Positions 19,096 to 51,329 of a DNA stretch of 64,000 bases are shown here, in pieces. A model generated the notes under the pieces. That model ran no database searches and was not told the DNA's origin. It saw only the letters and a list, made by a program, of their open reading frames with translations. The stretch is taken from contig CAUYLG010048289.1 in the NCBI GenBank assembly GCA_963573385.1, positions 140,545-204,544 of the forward strand, in the 5' to 3' direction. The DNA comes from Cacajao melanocephalus (Eukaryota > Chordata > Mammalia > Primates > Pitheciidae). Position 1 is the stretch's first letter. Every line of letters begins with the position of its first letter. Position numbers and translations under genes: made by a program.

Positions 19096-20544
19096 CAGTG
19101 AAAATTATTTTTTCACCCTGCACATATATATTCACTCTTTTCCTACCTAAAAAGAATTTCTCTTTGGAACAACCACTTCCTTACTGTTAGCCCATGTGGC
19201 ATGAGGCCCAGACTTAAGCCAATTAGAGCATTCCATTCCCTTTGCACAGACTGTTTCACAGGTGGCCCAGGACTTTTATTCAAATCAATGCTGGGGAAGA
19301 GAAACTCATTCCCCTTGGATTTTAATTTTAGAAGATATGCGGCTGGAGTTTCTGTAGCTATCTTACCACAGCACAGGAGAGCCTAAAGGTGCTAGAGGCC
19401 ATCACATGGAACCTGAAAATAATGCCAAGACAATGGAATTCAAAGCGAGGGAAGAAACCAAATCCTTGCATCTTTATTTGAACCCTTAATCCAGTTATAG
19501 TCACCTGACTTTTTAGTAATAGGAGACAATATTTTTTTCAAGACAATTTGGATTGAGTTTTCCGTCACTTGTAATCCACAGGGTCCTACCCTAGACATTA
19601 CTGTAATTACTTCCTCTTCTTACATTCTAAAAATGAACATTTTCTCAATATCCTTGGTCTGATGCTAGCTTCTCTCTACTTACAGTCTTAAAAACCTAAC
19701 CTATTTTTAGTGTTCCAGTTATTCTTACAACACTACCCATTTTATTTTCTCTCTTAAGCCATACTCTCTACTTCTACTGCTTGTTGAATAGATCTTTCCA
19801 GAATTCCAACCTACAGAAATAAAAACATACTTATCTTTCAAAATGATATTTGCAAAAAAGAGCTGTTCTGCCTTCTAGCTTCCTGGGTTTTTGATGATAA
19901 GTTATATGTGTTTCAGTAATATTAATACACCAAGGCGCTTATATTATCAGGAGGAATATTCACTTCCATCTGTACTGTGTCTATATCTAATTTATTATAA
20001 TCTTGAACAATATTCTCTAAATATACAATACTTAAATTCACATTCACTTTGATCAGTTAATATCTAATTTATCTAAATATTTACAATTATAAACTTAATC
20101 TTTTAAAATATTTACTTATAAATCTAATTTCAGCCTTTCTGAAATTTTATGACATTAGAAAGCAAACAAAACACATATTATTAAAATGATGACAAAATCT
20201 TGCACTTAAAGAACTGAAGACTTTAATTCTAATTCCAATTTTTCTCTTTGAACTTATTCTTATTTCTTCATGTGGGGTACAATTTTACTTTTCTAATGTA
20301 AAAAGTGAGGTTTTCTTTCTAAGACTGCCTGAAGTTGCAGGTAAAGATTACTGGCAGATCATTTTAGACTAGGAAGATAAGACCTGGTTATATTAACACT
20401 TTCCAAAAAGATTGTAACCCAGTCTTTTCCAGGTAGACCAGCTTTTCTTTGTAATTAAACTCTGTTAATTTCATGAGACATGTCCAAAATATTGGCAACA
20501 ATCAACCAAAAGGCTTTATTTCTTGTGACCCTAATATCTTCTCA

Positions 20545-20722
20545 AAAATTATGCTTATTCTCGGCCGGGCACGGTGGCTCACGCCTGTAATCCTAACACT
20601 TTGGAGGCCGAGGTCGGTGGATCACCTGAGGTCAGGAGTTCAAGACCAGCCTGGCCATCAGGGTGTAATCCCATCTTAAAAAATAAATAAATAAATAGAA
20701 GAAAAAAAATTATGCTTATTCT
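20545..20722 (+). repeat. Internally deleted Alu with target-site duplication
   Basis: The Alu body occupies 20563-20697: left arm to AAGACCAGCCTGGCCATCAG, then a jump to a short tail with AAATAAATAAATA. An 18-base direct repeat, AAAAATTATGCTTATTCT, flanks it at about 20545-20562 and 20705-20722. Low divergence suggests a fairly recent insertion. Confidence 0.88.
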
Positions 20723-21099
20723 AAACGTCTTATTTTTTGTGGTATGTATACATCTCCAGATTTAACTCTACTCTGTAGCTGTTTATGTTTTCTCATTATA
20801 CAACCTGTTGTATGCCACTTTTGAAAATATTTCTTCTGCTTAAAAAGTACTTAAAAGTTGGGCAATGGTTAGGTTCAATTAAATTTAAGGCCATCAGTCA
20901 GTTTATTCATCAAAACTATATTTCTGTGTATTATCATTCTTCCTATACCCTTATCAATAATTCAAGGATTCACAAAGAATAGTGTATGACTGACTTCAAG
21001 GGTTTATACACTGAACCATCACAATCTACAAAAGCTATAGATTTTTCTCCCAAAATGACTTCAGATTTTTTTCCATCCTACTTTGCAGGCACTTCTCAC

Positions 21100-21345
21100 T
21101 TACTGTTATCTAGTAACAATCTTAACTAAAGCCTAGACTGATCTGTTTCCTTCCCCTTTAACACATTCCACATAACTACTGTTAATTGTTCTTCCTATAT
21201 TTACCAAGTCATTCCTCGGCTCAAAATTGTTCTAAAAGCTGTTTCCTCCATATCATATCTAACATCCTTGATTTGGTTTTCAAGATCCTTCAAAAGCTAC
21301 CCTTCCTCTAACTTGATATCCCATTATTCATCCTTAGCACACCCT
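21100..21345 (+). repeat. Possible L2 fragment
   Basis: Contains TGATTTGGTTTTCAAGATCCTTCAAAAGC, similar to the L2 pattern AAGGCCCTACATGATCTGG region. Weak. Confidence 0.3.
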
Positions 21346-22149
21346 AATAAGTTCAATGTCATAAACACAGCAAAATCAAATCTTTATGGAATGTGTGCTA
21401 GATGAATAATCACAAACAGTACGATGAGACAGGTATTATACGCTGGTTTCATAAATAAATACTCTCAAGATTGACAAAGTAAGGAAACTGTCAAGCATAT
21501 ACCTCAAAAATGATGGAACTTGGGACTCTGTTTTCTATATTACATTTTTCCACTACATTGTGCTGTTTGAGCACACCACTCGATTTGGACTATTCTTTAT
21601 TTTTTTCATAGTTGATACCTCTCTAACTCAGGTTTTGTTGTGTTCTACAACCTTTGGAAATGCAAAACTTTCAGAAGCCCTCAGAGATAATCCCTGTATC
21701 TTCTTGGTATGCTTACCAGCCAAAAAACTTTTTTTCATTGAGCGTTACTTTCTACAGTTTGTTTTATGAGAAAATAACAATTATTTTTTAACTTCAAACA
21801 TAAAGATATATCATGATATTGAGTCTATGCTTATTCAAAACACACCAGTCTCCCAACCTCACCAAATTCTTAAAATTGGTTGGCGGAGGGTGGCTCTCCA
21901 CCCCTTTTTGAGAATCACTGAACCTGACTTCATGCTCTTCGATGGAAGAACCATAATATATTTTAAATGATCATGTAAATTCATCCAAAAAGCATATTTA
22001 TTGATGCTTTAATATGCCAGACCCTAAGTAAGCAAAAGTTAAAGAAAAAAAAAAAGGAGGCTAGTTCTTAATGTCAAGTACTTAAAAGTTGTTGCATAAA
22101 TACTGGAGATAATCAAATGAGCTGGTAGTTCTTTAACAATGCAGGGAAT

Positions 22150-22325
22150 TAGGAGCCAAGTATGAGATTCTGATGAAAGTTGTAGGAACACTAACTCCCC
22201 AGAAAAATGCATATAGAATTATGTATACAATTTTAGGGGAGTTATGAACTCTGAAGCCCAATTACCTACCACCAGATCCACAGACCCCAGGTTAAAAACC
22301 CACTAAAACTAACTTCTCAGGAAAC
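22150..22325 (+). repeat. Possible hAT-Charlie MITE
   Basis: The tail ...CCAGATCCACAGACCCCAGGTTAAAAACCC resembles the end of MER-type hAT MITEs. Family not assigned. Confidence 0.35.
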
Positions 22326-22778
22326 AGTAATTGCCAAACTTGCTTACTAATCCTAATTATGCCTTATCCAGTGCAATGTATACAAAAGCTACTTAAGGAA
22401 TATTTGCCGATCGATAATACCCTCATAAAAATAGAACACTGGTAAGTCGTTTTTTTCCATTACAGAGCCTTTTAGTAAAATTATTTTAAAAGTCCGAAAC
22501 CTTTCACTAGTAACACCAATGATCTAAAACCAGTAACTCGAAAATCGCTATTGTGCTACTTACATGTGGACTAAGCTATCACTAATTCAGGTCTTCTCCT
22601 AATTGTCTCTCTACTGTCTTCAAACTCATGGGCTTCCTCCTTCACATCCCAGAAGCTACACCCAGAGCCCCCGCTGCCGCCAGCGAAGGCAGAAAATGAT
22701 GCTCCACAAAGCACACACCTTCAAAACAGGAAAGATGGGGATCCAGTGACGGCTACAACTTCCAAACTCTTTTCTCAC

Positions 22779-22930
22779 CAGATCCAGAGTTGACGAGTTT
22801 TACCTTAAGATCCAGGAAAGCGGTGGCGACTGCTCACAAATAGTTGGTACCAATTATCAAGAAGGCTCCGGATCTTCCCGTCACCATAGTGACTTCTAGG
22901 AGTTACGCTCCCTTCGTCTTCCCGCGATAC
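22779..22930 (-). other. IFT80: IFT80 probable non-coding first exon
   Basis: On the minus strand a strong donor follows base 22779 (GGATCTG followed by GTGAGAAAAG). The upstream sequence is CpG-containing and lies next to the promoter. The 5' boundary is not determined by the sequence; the end given is approximate. No ATG-initiated coding frame is required here because the start codon lies in the exon at 7212-7294. Confidence 0.5.
22880..22893. promoter_or_regulatory. RFX-type X-box near IFT80 start
   Basis: GTCACCATAGTGAC is a perfect GTCAC inverted repeat with a 4-base centre. It fits the RFX X-box pattern (GTNNCC, AT, RGNNAC) found in promoters of ciliary genes. It lies about 100 bp above the proposed first-exon donor of IFT80, a ciliary gene, which makes a functional role plausible. 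Binding is inferred only. Confidence 0.6.
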
Positions 22931-23196
22931 TTCTACGCGCACGTCATACGAGTGGGGCCGAGACCCCGCCTCTCAGCGAGTCCGCCCTCTTCTGAAGAAG
23001 CGTTTCTGGACCACTGAGCCCCGCCTCCTGATGTGAGCAGAACCGTACCCATTTTAAAAAATCTTTTCCAAAACGTGCCAGGTTGTTTTTCCAAATATTT
23101 TTAATAATGGTGCTGCTACTGTAGACCATAAAGAAAACAATCCCTCGCTGTTTTCACTTAGCAGAAACTTCCATCGCTTAGGTCCCGCCAGGAGTT

Positions 23197-23208
23197 CGCG
23201 CATGCGCA
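23197..23208. promoter_or_regulatory. NRF1 palindromic site
   Basis: CGCGCATGCGCA is a full match to the NRF1 consensus YGCGCAYGCGCR, placed about 100-200 bp upstream of the likely SMC4 start. Confidence 0.7.
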
Positions 23209-23309
23209 GGAACGACCATAAGATGGCGGTGATAATCGCCGCACTTTTTTTCAAATTAGTGGATCCCAGAAATCATTGCGCGCATTTGTAACGAATTTCC
23301 GTTCGAGTT

Positions 23310-23426
23310 TGTATTTTAGGCGCCATTTTCGAGTGAAGGACCCGGAGCCGAAACACCGGTAGGAGCGGGGAGGAGGGGGTACTACACAACCGTCTCCAGC
23401 CTTGGTCTGAGTGGACTGTCCCGCAG
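23310..23426 (+). other. SMC4: SMC4 probable non-coding first exon
   Basis: A good donor, GTCCCGCAG followed by GTAAAG, ends this segment at 23426. An alternative donor, CACCG followed by GTAGGA, lies near 23360. The transcription start is not visible and the left end is approximate. Splicing to the ATG exon at about 24491 is inferred. Confidence 0.45.
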
Positions 23427-24495
23427 GTAAAGTACTTCTCTTCCTGGTCAGGTTGTCACGCTCTTACTTCCTGTCTTGTCCGCGGGCACCTGGAAAATAG
23501 AGGCCTTGAGCCGGAGCAGCGAAGTCCGGGCTGAGGCTGCCGCTGGGAGATTTCGCTTGCTGTCACCCCTCCCCCCTCGGCCGCTCCCCGGCCGCCCGGG
23601 CTCCCGCGCGCTGCTCCCGGGCGCCACTTTTCCGAGCTACTCAAACGCCTCTCGGGGAGGTTCCGAGCCTCGCAGATCTGTTCTAAAAAAAAATTGGTCT
23701 CTATCTAGGAAAGGGCGTCTCCCCCTACCCCTCTGTCTTCTGCCAAGGGACTAGTTACCGGGTCTCAGCTTTCGCTGGTGACCTTTCATGATTTACTGTC
23801 CAACGGGAGGGACTCCGCCTGGGGAGCAGGAGAGACAAACTCCTGCCACCCCAAAATTAGTGAGAAGGCGCTGCCAGTGTCCGACTTGAAGTTGCTAGTG
23901 GTTGGTCCCAGCCCTCGCCTTTCGCGGTCGGACTGCGGAGAGGAGGGAGACCGCATTATGCCCCGGGCCGTCCACGGCGCCAGGAGCTAAAGGGCGGGCA
24001 GAGGAAAGCTGGCGGCGAGTCGCCGGTTAGTCCTCACTGCTCTAGAGAGAGTTGTTCGCCACTGGATGCTGACCCTGACACGAACTCGTCTCTCCAGGTC
24101 GGATCGCTTGCATCCCTGGCCCCGAGAGCGTGGGAATGTCAGGAAATGCCGGTGTATGGGAATTCATCCTTTAGAAATACGTTAGCAAGTATTACACGCT
24201 TGTACTGTGGCCGGACGGTTGGAGGGCCTTAAAAAAAAAAACCCTAAGTAGTTGCTCAATTATTGATTGATCCTCAGGCACGTCTAGGTTTTCCCACTTA
24301 TATAGGTCTTGTTAAGAAACCAGTCCTGCCTTCTTGCCACTTGGGTCTTTTGGTGGCGCCTTCACGAAGTCCTGCTGAGCGGGGTGTTAAACGGGGCTCT
24401 CGGAAGCCGGTGGACCGGGGTTTCCCCGGGTGGGACGGGCGGTGCAGCGGCCCGCGGGCTGACTTGCTCCCGGCTCTCCACTGGCCCCAGCGACC

Positions 24496-45653
<21,158 letters not shown>

Positions 45654-45911
45654 GTGGGTATTCATAATAATCTACCTGTAATTGAATTTTTAAGTGCTAA
45701 GTTTTTTTTTCTTTCTGGATTCTAGCTTTTTCTTAATGGTTACTCAATGAGCACCTAATGGGTTTTTAGGATTGTTTTATTTTCTGGGTTATATGATGAT
45801 AAAAAATTGTTTGACATACTACAGTGTCTCCACTAAAGGAATGTACATTCCAGAGTTAAAAGGAAAACCTTTATTGAGATAATTTACCTCCAATAAAATT
45901 TATCATTTTAG

Positions 45912-46182
45912 GTTAGGTGCAGTGGCTTAAAACACCTGTAATCCCAGCACTTTGGGAGGCCAAGGTCAGGCATTTGAGATCAGCCTGGCCAACATGGTGA
46001 AACCGCATCTCTACTAAAAATATAAAAATTAGCCAGGCATGGTGGCAGGCGCCTGTAATCTCAGCTACTCGGGAGATTCAGGCAGGAGAATTGCCTAAAC
46101 CTGGGAGGTGGAGGTTGTAGTGTACCTAGATTATGCCACTGAAGTGCAGTCTGGGTGACAGTGAGACTCAAAAAACAAAAAA
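45912..46182 (+). repeat. Alu, sense
   Basis: GGTTAGGTGCAGTGGCTTAAAA ... GTCTGGGTGACAGTGAGACTC. It has a small deletion in the left arm. Confidence 0.93.
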
Positions 46183-46189
46183 ATTAATC

Positions 46190-47250
46190 ATTTTAAAGTA
46201 TGCAATTCAGTGGGTTTTAGTGTATTCACAATGTTATTCACCCATGTTCCAGGATATTTTTATCACTCCCAGAAAGAAACCCCATAGACAGTAACAGTAA
46301 CTCCCTACACCCCTTCCCCCATCAAACACTAATTTACTTTTTTGTCTCTATAGATTTAGCTACATATAAATGGAATCCTACAATATGTGGCCTTTTTATA
46401 CAGCTACATTTACTTAGCAGGTTTTCAGGTTCATCTGTGTTGTAGCACGTATCAGTACTCATTCATTTTATTGCCAAATGGTATTCTGTTGGATGGATAT
46501 ACATCATTTTGTATAACCATTTTTCAGTTGATGGATGTTAGTGTTTTCACTTTTTGGCTGCTTTGGCAGTACTTCTGTTATGAACATTTGTGTACAGGTT
46601 TTTGAGTGAACATGTATTTTCAATTCTCTTGGGTATATACCTAGGGTAGAACCACTGGATCACATGGTAATTCTATGTTTAACTTTCTGAAGAACTGTCA
46701 AGACTCCACAGTGGCTGTACCATTTCCCACAAACATGTGTAAGGCTTGCATTTCTTTACATCCTCGTTAACACTTGTCATGGTATATCTTTTTTATTATA
46801 GTCATCTTAGTGAATATGAAGTGTATCTCATGGTTTTGATTGGGATTTTCCTCATGCCTTACAGTAAAAGTCCTTTCATGTGCTTGGCCATTTGTTTATC
46901 TTCCTTGGAGAAATATCTTTTCAAATCCTTTGCCCATTTCTTAATTGGTTTCTCTTTTTTTTATTGTAGAGTTGTAGGATTTGTTTATTCTGAATACAAG
47001 TCTCTTGAGATATGATTTACAGATATTTTACCCCATTACTTGAATTGTATTTACACTTTCTTGATGGTATCCTTTGAGGCACAAAAGTTTTTAATTTTGA
47101 TAAATTTCAATTTATCTTTTTTTCCTTTGGTTGCTTGTGTTGGGGTATCATATCTAAGAAACTACTGCCTAAGCCAAGATCACAGTGATTTACTAAGAGT
47201 TTTATAGTTTTAGCTTTATATTTAGGTTTTAATCTATTTTGAGTTAATTT
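46190..47250 (-). repeat. Old L1, antisense 3' portion
   Basis: Reverse complement of L1M ORF2/3' UTR sequence: CTCCCTACACCCCTTCCC, TTCTCTTGGGTATATACCTAG, GTGGCTGTACCATTTCCCAC and CATCCTCGTTAACACTTGTC are signature segments. No intact frame. Confidence 0.85.
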
Positions 47251-47269
47251 TTTATTTTTTTAATTTATT

Positions 47270-47345
47270 TTTGAAAGAAAAAGAGAGGAAAGAAAGTGAG
47301 AGTGAAAGAAAGAAAAAAATGTAAGAGAGAAAGAAAGAGGAAGAG
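47270..47345. repeat. Purine-rich (GAAA/GAGA)n tract
   Basis: A GA-rich microsatellite directly before the Alu stub, at the suspected junction. Confidence 0.85.
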
Positions 47346-47393
47346 GGAGAGAGAACGGGATTCTTGTTCTATTGCCCAGGCTAGAATGCAGTC
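47346..47393 (-). repeat. Alu stub, antisense, abruptly truncated
   Basis: Only GGGATTCTTGTTCTATTGCC ... GGCTAGAATGCAGT remains, the beginning of an antisense Alu. It stops without the usual GGC(G/A)CGATCTCGGCTCAC continuation and is followed by unrelated sequence. Confidence 0.75.
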
Positions 47394-49050
47394 TAAAAAT
47401 GGATATTAAAAACCTCTTTTTTGCCAATAATTGTGCTTAACAATGGAGACAGGAAGGAATAAGGGATGAAAATAACAAACAAGCAGCCAACCAGTGTTTT
47501 ACCCAGATACATAAGGCAGGTTCTTAACTAATTTATCTAAACTTTTACCTCTTTACCTTTTCAGCTTAGAGATAGGTAAGGTGATGTTATCAAGTCAGAG
47601 GCCTCAATGAAATACAAAAACAAATAACATTTTCTATGGGGAGGGCATGTCAAGAGTTAAGTATCACAGCAATCTAAAAGGCTGTCTTTGCTATGCATCA
47701 AGCTAGAAAGTTGCAATTGGGCAGACAGATTCTTCCAGGGCCATCTCCAACTGTGTTTGGAAAGCTAACTGCAGGGAACACTTGAAAGTTTATAAACGTT
47801 TGCTGGAGACTCTGATACTGAAATAAGTCCCTGAATATTGTATCTGATTTTTTTATATTAAAAGTATCTGGGTAAGATTCATGAGCTCCTCTCTCTGTGA
47901 AGGAGAAAATACCCAGAGCATAGCCAGGCCTGGTTCAGATACCAGCTTCCTGCTGACTGGTGGGGTGGACTTGGACAAGTCAGGGTCCTGTTCTGAGCCT
48001 CCTTTTACTTCTTTGTAAAAATGAGGCTCAACATTGTTGTATGAGATTTCTGAGTCTGTATGTGATGTGACTTGAGGCTATGCCAGGCACCAAGTAGGCA
48101 CTATGGGATTAAATGGTAACCATGAACTCAAGTCGTAACTGTAGTATCAAATGGTAACTATCGTATAGATGGAAGCTACTATGATTTTGTCTTTAGTCCA
48201 GTGTGTTATAATTATCTGTTCCATCACCATCTCCCTATGCTGGACACATTTCTCCCCCTCATTTGTATACTGTACTGTGTAGCATTCTCAATTTATTCTG
48301 ATTCTTTGGATAATTTAAAATGAGCATTTGTATTACAATGACAGGTGCATTTAAGGCTTAATCTTACCATAATATTGAATCAACTTGTAAACAATTTTTA
48401 CCCCAAAAGAAAGAAATATTTCTATTTTTCTTTGATCTTTCATTGTTTCCATATGTTATACACAGGTATGTGGAGTCCTAGATAAGTTATAGAACAGTTG
48501 TCTTCAAATTCTAGTGTGCATAAATATGTCCGTGTGCCAAACTACATCTCTTTTTTAAAAGATCTCTTATTGCATCTCTCTGGCTCAGATCCTTATTCTT
48601 CCTCAGGGGTATTATTGCAAAAGGCTCTTTATCTTCTGGGCCTCTGTATAGCTAGTTCCACTCTGGCTTCCAGAAAGATCTCTTAGAAGGCCACATCTTT
48701 ATAAGTCATCAGTAATGCTTGAACTCAGAGCTATCAGCCTCCAAAGATAATTTTGAGAAAGACATCAGGTGATAAGATGATAACATCATTAGCCAAATTA
48801 GAATATTAAAGAAATGAGTTGGGAAACATTCTTAACTTACATAGTTACATGATGACTATTCCCCCTAAAAAATTAGATTACTAGGAAACAAAAGAGGGGA
48901 GAAGAAATATATAAAAACATAGAGTTCTGAGAAAAGGTGAACTTATTATTTTGACTAGGGGTAGGTTGAAACATAGTGGAAACTTGAGTTTTCAGCAACT
49001 GGTTTAAAACTGTAAAATTCTCAGACATGTCACCATTTAATAAGGGTTAG
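47394..49050. other. Sequence of unknown affiliation with a MIR
   Basis: Mostly non-repetitive apart from the MIR at about 47900-48120. No SMC4 exon, no other gene and no Alu. Confidence 0.55.
47900..48120 (+). repeat. MIR element
   Basis: A MIR core with the order GCCTGGTTCAGATACCAGCT, GGACTTGGACAAGTCAGGG, CTGAGCCTCCTTTTACTTC, AAAATGAGGCTC and GCCAGGCACCAAGTAGGCAC. Confidence 0.8.
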
Positions 49051-49058
49051 TTTGCAAA

Positions 49059-49315
49059 GTTTTTTCTTTCTTTTTATTTCCTTTCCTTTCCATTCTTTCC
49101 TTTCTCTTTCTTTCTGTTTCTTTCCTTCTGTATTTCCCACTTTCTTCTTTCTTTCTCTTTTTTCTTTCTTTATTTCTCTTTCTTTCCTTCCTTCCTTCCA
49201 TCTTTCTTCTTTCTTTCTTTCATTTCTTTCTTTCCTTCCTTCCTTGCATCCATCTTTCTTTTCTTTCTTTCCTTTCTTTCTTTCTTTTCTTTCTTTTTAT
49301 TTCTTTCATCTTCAA
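49059..49315. repeat. Polypyrimidine (TTTC/TTCC)n tract
   Basis: About 250 bp of nearly pure T and C on the plus strand. The open frame across it (a Phe/Ser/Leu/Pro run) is a translation artefact. Confidence 0.95.
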
Positions 49316-49354
49316 TGCTTATGAAATTTTAACTTGCAAAAGAACGACCTGACA

Positions 49355-49475
49355 ATATTATAAAACAGTTTCCAGAGCCCTGTCTCCCAGAGATTCTGAT
49401 TTAGTAGGACAGGACAAGGGCCAAGAATTTGCATGCCTATCTCGAAAGTTCAGAGTGATGCCGATGTGTTAGATT
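49355..49475 (+). repeat. hAT-Charlie-type MITE fragment
   Basis: CAGAGATTCTGATTTAGTAGG ... CAAGAATTTGCATGCCTATC ... GTGATGCCGATG resembles the shared 3' part of several MER hAT MITEs. Subfamily uncertain. Confidence 0.55.
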
Positions 49476-49479
49476 CAAT

Positions 49480-49925
49480 TCAGCTGTGAATTATTGGGAA
49501 AGTTTATATTGAGCTTGCCTATGTGTTTATATTTTAAATAGAAACTTTATCAAGGATAATTACTATAAATCTCATAGATTAAAATATCAGATCATGGAGG
49601 GTCAAGATGATGTCAATGTAACAGAACAGAAATATTATCACAACAATGTTCTTTACTTATGTTTAGCAACTGTTGCTACATTTTATCTCTAATGAAATGT
49701 GTGGTGGATTTTAAGAAGAAAATGAAGTACAGAGGCAGGCGTGGATGGTGGTGAAGCTGGAGGCAGGCACTGCTTTCTTTGCCTTTCTCCCAGAGCCAGA
49801 GGTCATCTGGCTGGTGTGTTGCCCTAATCAGACACCACAGGCCGAATCAAGCAGACACCAGGCTCTGGTACAATGTGTCCGGGAGCCTGAAACATCTTCT
49901 GTGACCTGCCCTACAACCTAACATC
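49480..49925. other. Stretch with no recognised feature
   Basis: No gene or repeat recognised. Confidence 0.5.
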
Positions 49926-49929
49926 CTAT

Positions 49930-50785
49930 CCTTTAACTTTTTTACAGGTTATAGAGGCGTATTTTATAGGCCATACATTTCACCTATTTAAAGTCTACAG
50001 GTCAGTGGTTTTTAGCATACTCACACAGCTGTGCAAGTCATCTCCACTATCTTAACTGTAGAACATTTTGATGCCCAAAAAGTAAGCCCATAAACAGTAA
50101 TTAATTCCTCATCCCCCTCCCCTACCCTCGGCCCCTGCAGTCATTAATGTACTTTCTGTCTGTATAAACTTGCCTGATTTGAACATTTAACATAAATAGA
50201 ATCATATAATATATTCTCTTCTATGACTGACTTCTTTTATTTAGCATGTTTTCATGATTTACCTGTGTTTTAGCACGTCTCATTCCTTTTCAATGCCTGA
50301 TTATATTTCATGGCATAAAAATACCACATTTGTTCGTTCATTCATTGGTTGGTAGACTTTTGGGTTGTTTCCACTTTTTGACTATTATGAATAATAGACA
50401 TTCATACATAAACTTTTATTTGGGCACATGTTTTCGTTTCTCTGAAACATAGACCTGCAAGTGAGATTGCTCAGTTATACTCCTGCCTCAGTTTTCAACT
50501 TTGTACTTTAACAAAATTTACAGTAAACTTTGAACAAAAAACCTCTGTGAGGTGCTATGTACCCCAGTTTCCCCTATGCTAATATCTTACATATCTATGG
50601 TACAATATTTAAAAGGAAATTGACATTGGTACAATATGTGGAGCTTACTCAGATTATACCATTTTTACATGCACTCAGTTGTGCATGTGTTTAGATCTAT
50701 GTAATTTTACCACATGTAGATTTATGCAGTCACCATCATAATCAAGATGCAGAATAGTTTCATCACAAGGATTCCTCCTGCTATC
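49930..50785 (-). repeat. Old L1, antisense
   Basis: The same L1 region as 46200-46600 (CCTCATCCCCCTCCC, TTTAACATAAATAGAATCAT, TTTAGCACGTCTCATTCC, GGTTGTTTCCACTTTTTGAC). It is interrupted on its right by an LTR; L1-like sequence resumes near 51205. Confidence 0.75.
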
Positions 50786-50789
50786 CCTG

Positions 50790-51203
50790 CTGTGGTTTGA
50801 ATGTGTCCCCCAAAGTTCACATGTTGCAAACTTAATGCCTAATGCAACCGTGCTGGGAGGTGGGACTTTTAAGAGGTGATTAGGCCGTGAGTGCTCTGAC
50901 TTCATGAATGGGTTGAAGCTGTTATTATGGGAGTGGGTTAGTTACTGTGGATGTAGGTTCCTGATCAAAAGATGAGTTTTCCCCCTCCTCTCTCTCTCTC
51001 CCCCTCCCTCCCTGCATCCCTCTCTCTCCCTGCCATTCCACCTTCTGCCATGGGATGATACAGCAAGAAGGGCTTCACTAGATGCAGTCCCCTGGACCTT
51101 GCACTTGCAACCCTCTAGAACCATAAGAAATAAATCTCTGTTTTTTATAAATTACTAGGTCTCACGTAGCCTATTATAGCAGACAGCAAACTAACACAAT
51201 CCT
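50790..51203 (+). repeat. ERVL-MaLR-type LTR (MLT1/MST-like)
   Basis: A solo LTR opening TGTGGTTTGAATGTGTCCCC, with GGAGGTGGGACTTTTAAGAGG, a TC-rich run, GCCATGGGATGATACAGCAAG, an AATAAA signal near 51130 and a TATAAATTACTAGGTCTC end. It is non-coding. The subfamily was not determined. Confidence 0.75.
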
Positions 51204-51329
51204 GTCATAGCCACACCCGCCCTCTCTCATCTACATTCCTAACCCATAGCAAACACTCATCTAGTTTCATCTTTACTAACCTCATTTTAGGTAATGAAAA
51301 TGTTACAGCACCTATGTCTATTTTCAGCC

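Larger units (their letters stand above)
22900..23430. promoter_or_regulatory. Bidirectional IFT80/SMC4 promoter
   Basis: This lies between the divergent genes. It has no TATA box. Visible motifs are GC boxes (GGGGCGG on the minus strand near 22965-22970 and around 23020-23027), an NRF1 palindrome CGCGCATGCGCA (23197-23208), a YY1-type AAGATGGCGG (23220-23229) and a TTCAAA element near 23249 that could be a cell-cycle CHR (TTTGAA, reverse). These fit a housekeeping and cell-cycle promoter facing SMC4. Confidence 0.75.

Noticed and set aside
49052..49324. A 90-residue Phe/Ser/Leu-rich frame
   Set aside because: It translates a polypyrimidine microsatellite. No coding evidence.
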